NCBI GenBank assembly: GCA_050944915.1 | Contig: JBMNRY010000082.1 | Location: 1-8,567, forward strand | DNA length: 8,567 bases | Reading direction: 5' to 3' | From: JBMNRY01 sp050944915 | GTDB taxonomy: Bacteria; Bacillota; Limnochordia; JAAZLZ01 | Shown: positions 1-6,133 of the stretch, one piece after another | How positions within the stretch are numbered: the stretch's first letter is position 1 | Layout of the letters: each line of letters starts with the position of its first letter | Position numbers and translations under genes: made by a program | The notes under the pieces: model-generated | Told to the model about the DNA's origin: nothing | The model's database searches: none | What the model saw: only the letters and a program-made list of their open reading frames with translations

Positions 1-749
1 AAATCTAATTTGCGGCCTATCCTTCCTCCAGCCGCGAGCTCCTCTCGAAACTGAAGAAGATGACTTTGGATACGGGCTAATTCTTCGCTGATATCGCACC
101 GATCGGCAAAGAGGGCGATTTCCGTCGTTAAACGTTCGGCATCGACGGGGATGCCTTCCGGCAGCATTTCTTCCAAACGTTTCCTCAAGCGTTGGCCATG
201 TTCCAGGGGTACCCGAGGCGCCAATCCCTTTAACTGGTCATAACAGCCTTGAAAGGCCTCCAGCTTGTCCAGGATATCCTTCTTTAGTTCTTCCCCTTCT
301 TTGGCCCGCATAGCCACAACCTGGCCTAAACATTTCCCCAGGGCCCCTTCTAAAGTGGGCCACAGGCTTTGCCCGTCGATGGCCGATTCTTCGATGATAA
401 ACAAATCGGGGAAACCGAGGAAATGTTCGACTTGCAAAGGTTTTTCCCCGCCCGAAAGCTGCCCCATTTCTTCCAAAGCGGCCCGATAGCCCAGGTAGAG
501 CCCCTTATCTAACCGGATTCGACGGGGGCGGTCGGTAAGATCTTCGCGATAAATGTTCACTTCCACCCGACCTCGGGAAAGGTTGTTCTTGATATATGTG
601 CGGATTAAGTCCTCGATGGGATTTAATTCTTTAGACAAACGGATCTGTAGGTCGAGATAACGGTGGTTGTAAGAGCGGATTTCTACTCGGAAAGAATTTT
701 GGCCATCGCTAGCTTCCGCCTGGCCGTAGCCCGTCATACTGTATAACAA
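1..749 (-). CDS. yicC: YicC/YloC family endoribonuclease, 3' end cut by window edge
   Basis: YicC-type proteins are metal-dependent single-strand endoribonucleases of the cytoplasm. The translated N-terminus MLYSMTGYGQAE matches the family signature (M-x-x-S-M-T-G-[FY]-G). N28-H29-R30-Y-L-D fits the conserved NHR(Y/F)LD motif, and near the visible end the block ADRCDISEEL and the sequence GRIGRKLD are typical of the C-terminal DUF1732 domain. About 249 of the usual roughly 290 residues are present, so only the last 40 or so lie off the left edge; no frameshift is seen. The start is taken as TTG at 749 rather than ATG at 737: the TTG has an AGGGGGA Shine-Dalgarno 6 nt upstream, and it restores the four residues that precede SMTG in this family. 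An in-frame stop lies further upstream. It sits downstream of the calcium ATPase on the same strand, as yloC follows yloB in Bacillus subtilis. Confidence 0.95.
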   Translation of the reverse strand, partial: MLYSMTGYGQAEASDGQNSFRVEIRSYNHRYLDLQIRLSKELNPIEDLIRTYIKNNLSRGRVEVNIYREDLTDRPRRIRLDKGLYLGYRAALEEMGQLSGGEKPLQVEHFLGFPDLFIIEESAIDGQSLWPTLEGALGKCLGQVVAMRAKEGEELKKDILDKLEAFQGCYDQLKGLAPRVPLEHGQRLRKRLEEMLPEGIPVDAERLTTEIALFADRCDISEELARIQSHLLQFREELAAGGRIGRKLD

Positions 750-755
750 GTTGAG

Positions 756-762
756 TCCCCCT
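756..762 (-). promoter_or_regulatory. Ribosome binding site for the yicC TTG start
   Basis: AGGGGGA on the minus strand lies 6 nt before TTG (749-747). The ATG at 737 would be 18 nt away from it, which is too far, so this site decides the start. Confidence 0.7.
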
Positions 763-779
763 GGTCTGTATTCAAGGCT

Positions 780-808
780 ATTCTACTATAATCCGGCGAT
801 AAAGTAAA
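780..808 (-). promoter_or_regulatory. Sigma-A-type promoter of yicC
   Basis: On the minus strand a -35 box TTTACT (808-803) and a -10 box TAGAAT (785-780) are separated by exactly 17 bp. Transcription would begin near 773, leaving a leader of about 24 nt that contains the AGGGGGA ribosome binding site. The -10 matches the consensus at five of six positions and the -35 is weaker. An inverted repeat CCGGC/GCCGG (793-797 and 814-818) has one arm in the promoter spacer and one just upstream of the -35 box. Of the 100-bp gap between the ATPase and yicC, only this promoter and the ribosome binding site are recognisable. Confidence 0.65.
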
Positions 809-849
809 CAGTTGCCGGGAAAGTGGGGGAAAAGAGACTTCTATTGACC

Positions 850-3564
850 TTAGACCCGAACCATACTCAGGCGCCGCCTGGTCTTACCCCTAACAGACCG
901 GAAGAGACCATCGAGAACTACCGACCAGCCGGAAAATAGGGCCACCAAGAGCCAATCGGTAACATCTAAGGGGACCGTCCGAAACACCGGTTGGAGTAGG
1001 GGCCAATAGATGACACCTAACTGCATCAGACCCGAAGTCAAAACGGCTAAGACCAGATGGGGATTGGAGAAGAAACCTAATTCAAAGATGGAATGATACT
1101 CGGAGCGACACTGAAAGACATGGATCAGCTGTGAAATGACCAGGGTGGTAAAGGCTACGGTGCGGGCCCGTTCCAGATCTCCCCCTGAGGAGGTTAAGAT
1201 CCAATAGAAGGCCGCTAGGGTACATAAGGCAAACATGATCCCCCGCAGGAGGATGCGAAAATGGAGACCCCGGGCGAAGATACCCTCCCGGGGCGGCCGG
1301 GGAGGCCGCTGCATCACATCCCGGTCGGCAGGATCGACCCCTAAAGCGATGGCTGGCAAACCATCGGTAACCAGATTCATCCATAAAATCTGCATGGGGA
1401 TTAAGGGCAAAGGAAGACTCAACATGGTCGCCCCGAACATGGTCAGTACTTCCCCCACATTACAGCTGAGGAGATAGCGGATAAACTTACGGATGTTATC
1501 GTATATAGCCCGCCCTTCTTCGATGGCAGCAATGATGGTCGCGTAATTATCATCGGCCAAAACCATGGCCGCAGCTTCCTTGGTCACATCGGTCCCCGTC
1601 AGGCCCATGGCGATACCGATGTCGGCCTCCTTCACCGCCGGGGCATCGTTGACACCATCGCCGGTCATACCCACCACATGGCCCCGCTCCTTTAAGGCGG
1701 CCACAATCCTCATTTTATGCTGGGGTGAGACCCGGGCGAAAACCGCTGTCTTCTCCACCCGCCGTCTTAATTCCTCATCGGACATCCCATCCAGTTGGAC
1801 GCCGGTGAGGATCTCACCACCGGGTAGCAGTCCCAATTGGCGGGCAATAGCCGCCGCGGTGAAATGATGGTCACCGGTGATCATGATGGTGCGGATCCCC
1901 GCTCCCGCCGCCCTTTTTAAGGCCCTTTTCACTTGGGGTCGCGGTGGGTCGATCATTCCCACCAAACCGATGAAAACCAAACCTTCCTCGGCCCGGGCCA
2001 ATTCAATGCTTCGACCATCCCGGTAGGCTAAGGCCAAAACCCGTAGGGCGCCGTTGGTAAAGCCTTCATTAGCCTTTAAGATTTGCTGCCGATGGCTTTG
2101 GGTGAGGGGCCGAATCCCCTTCTCCGTTAGGATCTGGCTACAGCGGGGTAGAACCATCTCTAAGGCTCCCTTGGTCAGGGCCCGCTGACCCTGGGGAACC
2201 TTCACGATGACCGTCATCATTTTCCGATAGGAGTCAAAGGGCAACTCGGCTAGCAAGGGATGACTACCGGCTGTCCGCTTTTGATCTAGTCCCGCCTTAA
2301 GGGCTAAGGCAAGCAAAGCTCCTTCCGTCGGATCCCCGAGGAGGGTCCAACTACCTTTATCTTTCCGCAGGTGGCTGTTGTTGCAAAGCAAACAGACCTC
2401 CAAGGCCCGCTTGATTCTGTCATCCTTCAGGGGAGCGATGGTTCGTTCCCCCATCAGGAACTGGCCCTGGGGCTTGTAACCGATGCCGGTGACGGCGATC
2501 TCCATCCCCGGCAACCACATGGAGGTTACCGTCATTTGGTTTTCCGTGAGGGTCCCCGTCTTATCGGAGCAGATATAGGTGGTACAACCTAGAGTCTCCA
2601 CCGCCGGCAACCGCCGAACGATGGCTTGCCGTTTGCTCATCCGTTGGACCCCCACCGCTAAAGCGATGGTCACCACCGCCGGTAGGCCTTCCGGGATGGC
2701 CGCGACGGCTAAGCTCACCGCGGTCATAAACATCTTATACATAGAGTAACCTTGGGCTAAGCCCGCGGCAAAAACCAGGCCCACGATGGACAAGCAACCT
2801 AAGATCAACCAGGTACCTAACTGCTGCAGCCGACGTTGTAGCGGTGTGGGTGAGGGCTCTCCCCCTGTGATCAAATGGGCGATCTTGCCGATCTCCGTAT
2901 CCATGCCCGTAGCGATGACCATCCCTTGGGCCCGTCCCTTGGTGACTACGGTACCCATGAAGGCCATATTCTTCTGATCGGCCAAATCGGCCTCTGCCTT
3001 ACCTATCCAAGAGGCGTGTTTGCTGGTGGGGATAGATTCCCCCGTTAGGGTCGCTTCATCGATTTCACAGGCATAAGTGGCCACCAGGCGGAGATCCGCG
3101 GGAACCCGGTCTCCGGCTTCGATGGCCACCAGATCGCCGGGAACTAGATCTTCGGCGGGAATAGTCTTCCATTCCCCCTCCCGCAGGACAGTAGTCGTGG
3201 GAGCGGCTAGGTTTTTAAGGGCGGCTAAAGACTTTTCCGCCCGATATTCTTGGATGAAACCGAGGATGGCGTTGAGAAGGACGATGACGATGATCGCCAG
3301 GGCATCGAACATTTCCCCTAAAGCAACGGAGATGGCCGTCGCCCCGAGGAGAACCAAGACCATAAAATCGCGGAATTGGTCCAGAAGGATAGCCAAGGGG
3401 GATATGCCTTCCTGTTCCTTCAGCCGGTTAGGACCGTAGCGGCGGCGGATGCCGGCAGCCTTTTTTTCCGTTAAACCGGCCTGTAAATCCGTTTGCAAGA
3501 TCTGCGCGATTTGGTCGGGTTCCATTCGAAACCAGGAACCTTGCTGCACATCATGACCCCCCAT
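850..3564 (-). CDS. yloB: Calcium-transporting P-type ATPase (P2A, SERCA/YloB-like)
   Basis: Membrane pump that uses ATP to export Ca2+ or a similar cation. All hallmark motifs are in order in the 904 residues: TGES of the actuator domain (174-177), PEGLP in M4 (291-295), the phosphorylated Asp in DKTGTLT (D334), DPTEGAL (411-417) and KGA (465-467) of the nucleotide domain, MITGD (561-565) and TGDGVND (634-640). About ten membrane segments are visible, in pairs near 58-106, 250-305, 695-740, 768-820 and 835-888. M5 NVGEV (702-706) and M6 NLVTDGLPA (730-738) carry SERCA-like ligands N702, E705, N730, T733 and D734; M4 gives E292; the M8 ligand Glu appears to be Gln812. Length is normal. The ATG at 3564 has a poor ribosome binding site; GTG at 3549 has GGGGGG 7 nt upstream and may be the true start. 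It is probably last in the operon with the TPR gene, 56 bp downstream of it. Synteny matches yloB. Ion specificity is inferred. Confidence 0.95.
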   Translation of the reverse strand: MGGHDVQQGSWFRMEPDQIAQILQTDLQAGLTEKKAAGIRRRYGPNRLKEQEGISPLAILLDQFRDFMVLVLLGATAISVALGEMFDALAIIVIVLLNAILGFIQEYRAEKSLAALKNLAAPTTTVLREGEWKTIPAEDLVPGDLVAIEAGDRVPADLRLVATYACEIDEATLTGESIPTSKHASWIGKAEADLADQKNMAFMGTVVTKGRAQGMVIATGMDTEIGKIAHLITGGEPSPTPLQRRLQQLGTWLILGCLSIVGLVFAAGLAQGYSMYKMFMTAVSLAVAAIPEGLPAVVTIALAVGVQRMSKRQAIVRRLPAVETLGCTTYICSDKTGTLTENQMTVTSMWLPGMEIAVTGIGYKPQGQFLMGERTIAPLKDDRIKRALEVCLLCNNSHLRKDKGSWTLLGDPTEGALLALALKAGLDQKRTAGSHPLLAELPFDSYRKMMTVIVKVPQGQRALTKGALEMVLPRCSQILTEKGIRPLTQSHRQQILKANEGFTNGALRVLALAYRDGRSIELARAEEGLVFIGLVGMIDPPRPQVKRALKRAAGAGIRTIMITGDHHFTAAAIARQLGLLPGGEILTGVQLDGMSDEELRRRVEKTAVFARVSPQHKMRIVAALKERGHVVGMTGDGVNDAPAVKEADIGIAMGLTGTDVTKEAAAMVLADDNYATIIAAIEEGRAIYDNIRKFIRYLLSCNVGEVLTMFGATMLSLPLPLIPMQILWMNLVTDGLPAIALGVDPADRDVMQRPPRPPREGIFARGLHFRILLRGIMFALCTLAAFYWILTSSGGDLERARTVAFTTLVISQLIHVFQCRSEYHSIFELGFFSNPHLVLAVLTSGLMQLGVIYWPLLQPVFRTVPLDVTDWLLVALFSGWSVVLDGLFRSVRGKTRRRLSMVRV

Positions 3565-3604
3565 CCCGGTGGAAATTCTCTTAATCCTTATTCCCGTGGG
3601 GGGT
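3556..3604 (-). promoter_or_regulatory. Possible hairpin covering the ATPase translation start
   Basis: A perfect 8-bp inverted repeat, ACCCCCCA (3604-3597 in mRNA order) with TGGGGGGT (3563-3556), brackets a 33-nt loop. The downstream arm contains the GGGGGG that would serve as Shine-Dalgarno for the GTG start at 3549, and it also overlaps the ATG at 3564. In the transcript the hairpin could hide the start until a ribosome finishing the TPR gene, whose stop is at 3623-3621, opens it. The repeat is seen; the regulatory role is inferred. Confidence 0.4.
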
Positions 3605-3620
3605 GAAAAATGACGAACTC

Positions 3621-4355
3621 CTAGGGGATGGTAGAGAGAAGGGACCGGGCAGCCCCATGCTCGGGATCCAGCTGTAGGGCCCGCTGCAGATGATCCTTGG
3701 CCTGCTGGTAATCACCTAGCTGGTAGTAGGCACGGCCCAACTGGTAGGCGATTTCCGCCTTTTCCCCGTAACTGCGGGCGGTGAGTAGAACCTCAATGGC
3801 TTCCTCCAACCGACCATCTTCTTGGAAAAGTGAGGCTAAACGGAGGCTGTTCTTATGCAGATGAGGGGCCTGTTCATAGACCCTTTGGTAGTGTTCTTCC
3901 GCTCTATCGAGGCGTCCCCAGCCTTCCAAAACTACCCCGAGACCGTAATGGGCGGTGACCAAGTCGGGATCGCCATCGAGGGCCTGGGTATATTGGCTGT
4001 AGGCTTCCATGAACTTGCCTTGGGCCCGCAGGGCATCGCCCCACAAAACCCGTATTTCGGGCCAGTCTGTCTGCTCCGTCAACCGGCGATAATGATCACC
4101 GGCTTCTTCATAATAACCCAAGGAATGGAGGGCCACCGCCAAGGTCAGGCGGGGTTCCGTTGCCTGGGGATTAGATTCCGTCAGTTTCTTCAGTTCGGCG
4201 ATACCCAGGTTGCGCATACCCAAGTTGTCCCGTTCGATCCCTTGGAAGTAGTATGCTAACCCTAAAAAGAGCCGGTCTTGGAGCTGCTCTTGGGCAGCCA
4301 CCAATAGAGCTGGTACCAACAAGATCAGTATCAATAAAGGCCAGAAACGACGCAC
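3621..4355 (-). CDS. Exported TPR-repeat protein of unknown function
   Basis: 244 residues starting at GTG, with AAGGAGG 7 nt upstream. Residues 1-21 form a clear Sec signal peptide: MRRFW, then a Leu/Ile/Val-rich core, then a V-A-A cleavage site before Q22. There is no lipobox cysteine, so the product is either secreted or held by an uncleaved anchor. The rest is almost entirely tetratricopeptide repeats, at about 67-96, 100-130, 134-164, 168-196 and 200-233, with typical A/G-Y-x-x-G and A-x-x-x-Y/L spacing; the last (YQLGRAYYQLGDYQQAKDHL) is the clearest. TPR arrays are protein-binding scaffolds with no enzymatic activity of their own. The gene starts 4 nt after the stop of the B12/mutase-like gene and is therefore translationally coupled to it, and the ATPase gene follows. 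Its partner is not known; the context only says it is co-produced with a cytosolic B12 protein and a membrane pump. Confidence 0.88.
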   Translation of the reverse strand: MRRFWPLLILILLVPALLVAAQEQLQDRLFLGLAYYFQGIERDNLGMRNLGIAELKKLTESNPQATEPRLTLAVALHSLGYYEEAGDHYRRLTEQTDWPEIRVLWGDALRAQGKFMEAYSQYTQALDGDPDLVTAHYGLGVVLEGWGRLDRAEEHYQRVYEQAPHLHKNSLRLASLFQEDGRLEEAIEVLLTARSYGEKAEIAYQLGRAYYQLGDYQQAKDHLQRALQLDPEHGAARSLLSTIP

Positions 4356-4359
4356 GGGA

Positions 4360-6000
4360 TTACCTCCTTAACCCTAACCGGGCTAAGCGTTCTTCTTCAC
4401 CGATGGGTTCCTTCGTCTCGGGATCGATGGCCACACAAGCCCCATCGATGATCCGTGTCTGGAGTTGACCCTTGGCCGGCGGTGTATTCCGTAGATGGGG
4501 CGCATCGATCAAACCAAGTTTTATCCCTTGGGCTAACACCCGGTGATCGGCCCAGGGATCTTTACTGCCCATCTTCTCTCCAAGGGCGTGTAAACCCTGT
4601 AACAAAATCTTCGCCTCGGCCAAAAGGACCTCCTTGCGCTGCTGCACCCGAGGATCGGAAATTATGTCCACCCGATCATAGAGGCAGTTTTCGATGACTC
4701 GACGGGCGAGGCGGCAACTGGCGATGACATCTGCCGGCAGGGCTGCATATTGGGCTTCACAGTAGGCCACAACATGGACGATATGGGGCTGCAGCATCAT
4801 CCCCAACATGGTTGCCATACCCAACTGACCCTTAGCTTCATCTAAGTCCACAGGGAAACTTGCCAAACCAGCCCGCACTTGGGTGTAGACCCGGAAATGG
4901 TCATCGACTAAACCCTCGATTAATTCCTTTTTGGCCAGCATTTTTGCCAGATCCATGGTGGGCGAAGTAGCCGGCGGTGTATTAAACATATACTGGGCGA
5001 TGTAGTCCTTCACACCCCAGGCTTTAGCATTATAGGCACCCAAAAAGGCCATGACCACAGCGATGGTATCATGGGCATCCCGCAAGCTCCAATGGTGGGC
5101 CTCATTACATTCCACGGGGATGTTTCGCTGTCCATGCCAGGCCATCAATTGTTGGGCTTCCTGGATGGATTCATCCAGGAAGCGAGGTCCCCGTTTATCG
5201 AGGACATTATACCAACAAAGGGGTACGGCGCACCAAGCATTATTAATCGTCCGCTGGAGCATTTCCCCCCACTGGAGAACATCCCTGGTGCCGCTATAAC
5301 AGCGCAGCAGCGGATAATTTCCCCGGCGGGTGGCCTCGTAAATGGCCCGCAGATCCTCTTCCCGACGGATGGGGACACCACCGGCACCCCGGGCGGCCTC
5401 AGCCAGCTCCTGGGGGCGGAAAAAACTTTCTTGGGCGCTTTGATCGGGACCGATGGATAACACATCTAAGACTTTGGCTTCGGCGATAGCCGCCGCTCCA
5501 GCCATGGTTTCCTCCAGGGAAGGAAGTCCAAAATGATGCCGCAATAAAGGATAGGGCGCCTTAGCAGCCAGGCGGGCGACGAGACTTTGGGGATAGGCTT
5601 CAGAGCTAGAGTACCGGCCCCCTCCCTTGAGAAAGGCGATGATCTCCGGGATGGTCTCTTCTCCACTGAAAACGCCCTGGAAAAATCCAGTCTCTTTAGC
5701 CACCTGGGCAACTGGCTTAGTTCCCCCGAAGATGAACTTCTTATCGATGAGCCCCAGTTCAGCGGCCCTGTCTGCCAATTCCTCAAATAGCTCGGCGGCA
5801 ACACTAGGGGTGAGCCGGTAGCTGACGGCAATCCACTGGGGATCGGCCTCTAATACGGCATCTAACAATTCTTCGACGGAAACGGCGGGACCGAGAAATT
5901 CCGTATCATAACCTTGCTCCTCGGCCAACCGGAGAAAATTGATAATCCCCGCCACATGGACACATTGGCCGATGGAGGCACCGATGATCTTCTCCGCCAT
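4360..6000 (-). CDS. B12-binding domain fused to glutamate-mutase-E-like barrel, substrate unknown
   Basis: 546 residues. Residues about 1-126 form a cobalamin-binding Rossmann-type domain: C13-x-H15-x-x-G18 stands for the DxHxxG motif (His would be the lower Co ligand), S60-x-x-L63 follows 42 residues later, and G92-G93 completes the pattern. Residues about 170-480 resemble the TIM barrel of glutamate (methylaspartate) mutase subunit E: LLRCYSGTRD (231-240) is like its QVRHGTPD, and PLCWYN (260-265) is like its PISYN, followed by a similar helix order. A fused B12 domain and barrel suggests a class I adenosylcobalamin mutase, but several substrate residues differ, so the reaction is not assigned; a corrinoid methyl-transfer or regulatory role is the alternative. 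The start is ATG 6000, with GGAGAGG 10 nt upstream and a promoter at 6032-6060; extending the frame to 6135 would run through that promoter. First gene of a probable operon with the TPR protein and the ATPase. The C-terminal tail (about 480-546) is unassigned. Confidence 0.82.
   Translation of the reverse strand: MAEKIIGASIGQCVHVAGIINFLRLAEEQGYDTEFLGPAVSVEELLDAVLEADPQWIAVSYRLTPSVAAELFEELADRAAELGLIDKKFIFGGTKPVAQVAKETGFFQGVFSGEETIPEIIAFLKGGGRYSSSEAYPQSLVARLAAKAPYPLLRHHFGLPSLEETMAGAAAIAEAKVLDVLSIGPDQSAQESFFRPQELAEAARGAGGVPIRREEDLRAIYEATRRGNYPLLRCYSGTRDVLQWGEMLQRTINNAWCAVPLCWYNVLDKRGPRFLDESIQEAQQLMAWHGQRNIPVECNEAHHWSLRDAHDTIAVVMAFLGAYNAKAWGVKDYIAQYMFNTPPATSPTMDLAKMLAKKELIEGLVDDHFRVYTQVRAGLASFPVDLDEAKGQLGMATMLGMMLQPHIVHVVAYCEAQYAALPADVIASCRLARRVIENCLYDRVDIISDPRVQQRKEVLLAEAKILLQGLHALGEKMGSKDPWADHRVLAQGIKLGLIDAPHLRNTPPAKGQLQTRIIDGACVAIDPETKEPIGEEERLARLGLRR
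4363..4369 (-). promoter_or_regulatory. Ribosome binding site of the TPR gene, inside the upstream gene's last codons
   Basis: AAGGAGG on the minus strand lies within the final codons of the preceding gene, whose end reads AGG AGG TAA, and 7 nt before the GTG at 4355. The gap between the TAA (4362-4360) and the GTG is only 4 nt. This supports the GTG start and implies re-initiation by terminating ribosomes. Confidence 0.8.
5156..5183. repeat. Perfect 12-bp inverted repeat inside the B12/mutase-like gene
   Basis: GCTTCCTGGATG (5156-5167) and CATCCAGGAAGC (5172-5183) are exact reverse complements around a GATT loop. On the coding (minus) strand it encodes the stretch FLDESIQEA within the barrel. 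No T-run follows on either strand, so it is not an intrinsic terminator. It could fold in mRNA and slow ribosomes or polymerase, or it may be a coincidence of Leu-Asp and Ile-Gln codons. Confidence 0.6.
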
Positions 6001-6031
6001 CCTTCCCACCCCTCTCCTTCGATTGTTACTA

Positions 6032-6060
6032 ATTTTACCACTGTCTCCAGGGTTAGTCAA
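6032..6060 (-). promoter_or_regulatory. Sigma-A promoter of the B12/TPR/ATPase operon
   Basis: On the minus strand TTGACT (6060-6055) and TAAAAT (6037-6032) are 17 bp apart, with a TG one base before the -10 (extended -10). Each hexamer is one base off consensus. The start of transcription would be near 6025, giving a leader of about 25 nt before ATG 6000. That leader is far too short for a cobalamin riboswitch. Confidence 0.8.
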
Positions 6061-6071
6061 AAACCAGTTTT
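6060..6071. repeat. Inverted repeat between the two divergent -35 boxes
   Basis: AAAAC-CA-GTTTT, two perfect 5-bp arms around CA, lies almost entirely between the two -35 boxes: it shares its first base with the minus-strand -35 (6055-6060) and ends one base before the plus-strand -35 (6073-6078). It could be an operator shared by both promoters or simply AT-rich symmetry; no known regulator consensus is recognised. Confidence 0.35.
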
Positions 6072-6072
6072 G

Positions 6073-6101
6073 TTGACCACCTTCAGGGTCGGTGCTATAC
6101 T
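6073..6101 (+). promoter_or_regulatory. Sigma-A promoter of rqcH
   Basis: TTGACC (6073-6078) and TATACT (6096-6101) are separated by 17 bp, with TG at 6093-6094 forming an extended -10. Transcription would begin near 6108, so translation cannot start at the in-frame GTG at 6092; the ATG at 6134 behind AAGGGAGGT (6115-6123) is the start. Confidence 0.8.
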
Positions 6102-6133
6102 TTGATCGATCTCTAAGGGAGGTAAAAAGGACC

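Noticed and set aside
779..850. Terminator between the ATPase and yicC
   Set aside because: No stem followed by a T-run was found after the ATPase stop on the minus strand, so none is annotated.
3077..3439. 120-residue plus-strand ORF opposite the ATPase
   Set aside because: It is antisense to the conserved actuator region of the ATPase; its Arg/Ser-rich composition is typical of a shadow frame and it has no ribosome binding site of note.
5071..5460. 129-residue plus-strand ORF and its neighbours opposite the mutase-like gene
   Set aside because: They are complementary to a region with clear protein-level similarity on the minus strand, so they are shadow ORFs.
6001..6030. Cobalamin riboswitch upstream of the B12-binding gene
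   Set aside because: The leader from the predicted transcription start is only about 25 nt and no B12-box-like element is present in the whole 133-bp spacer.
6092..6133. Upstream extension of rqcH to a GTG at 6092
   Set aside because: The extension overlaps the -10 box TATACT (6096-6101) and would begin before the transcription start; the ATG at 6134 has a strong ribosome binding site and the family N-terminus.
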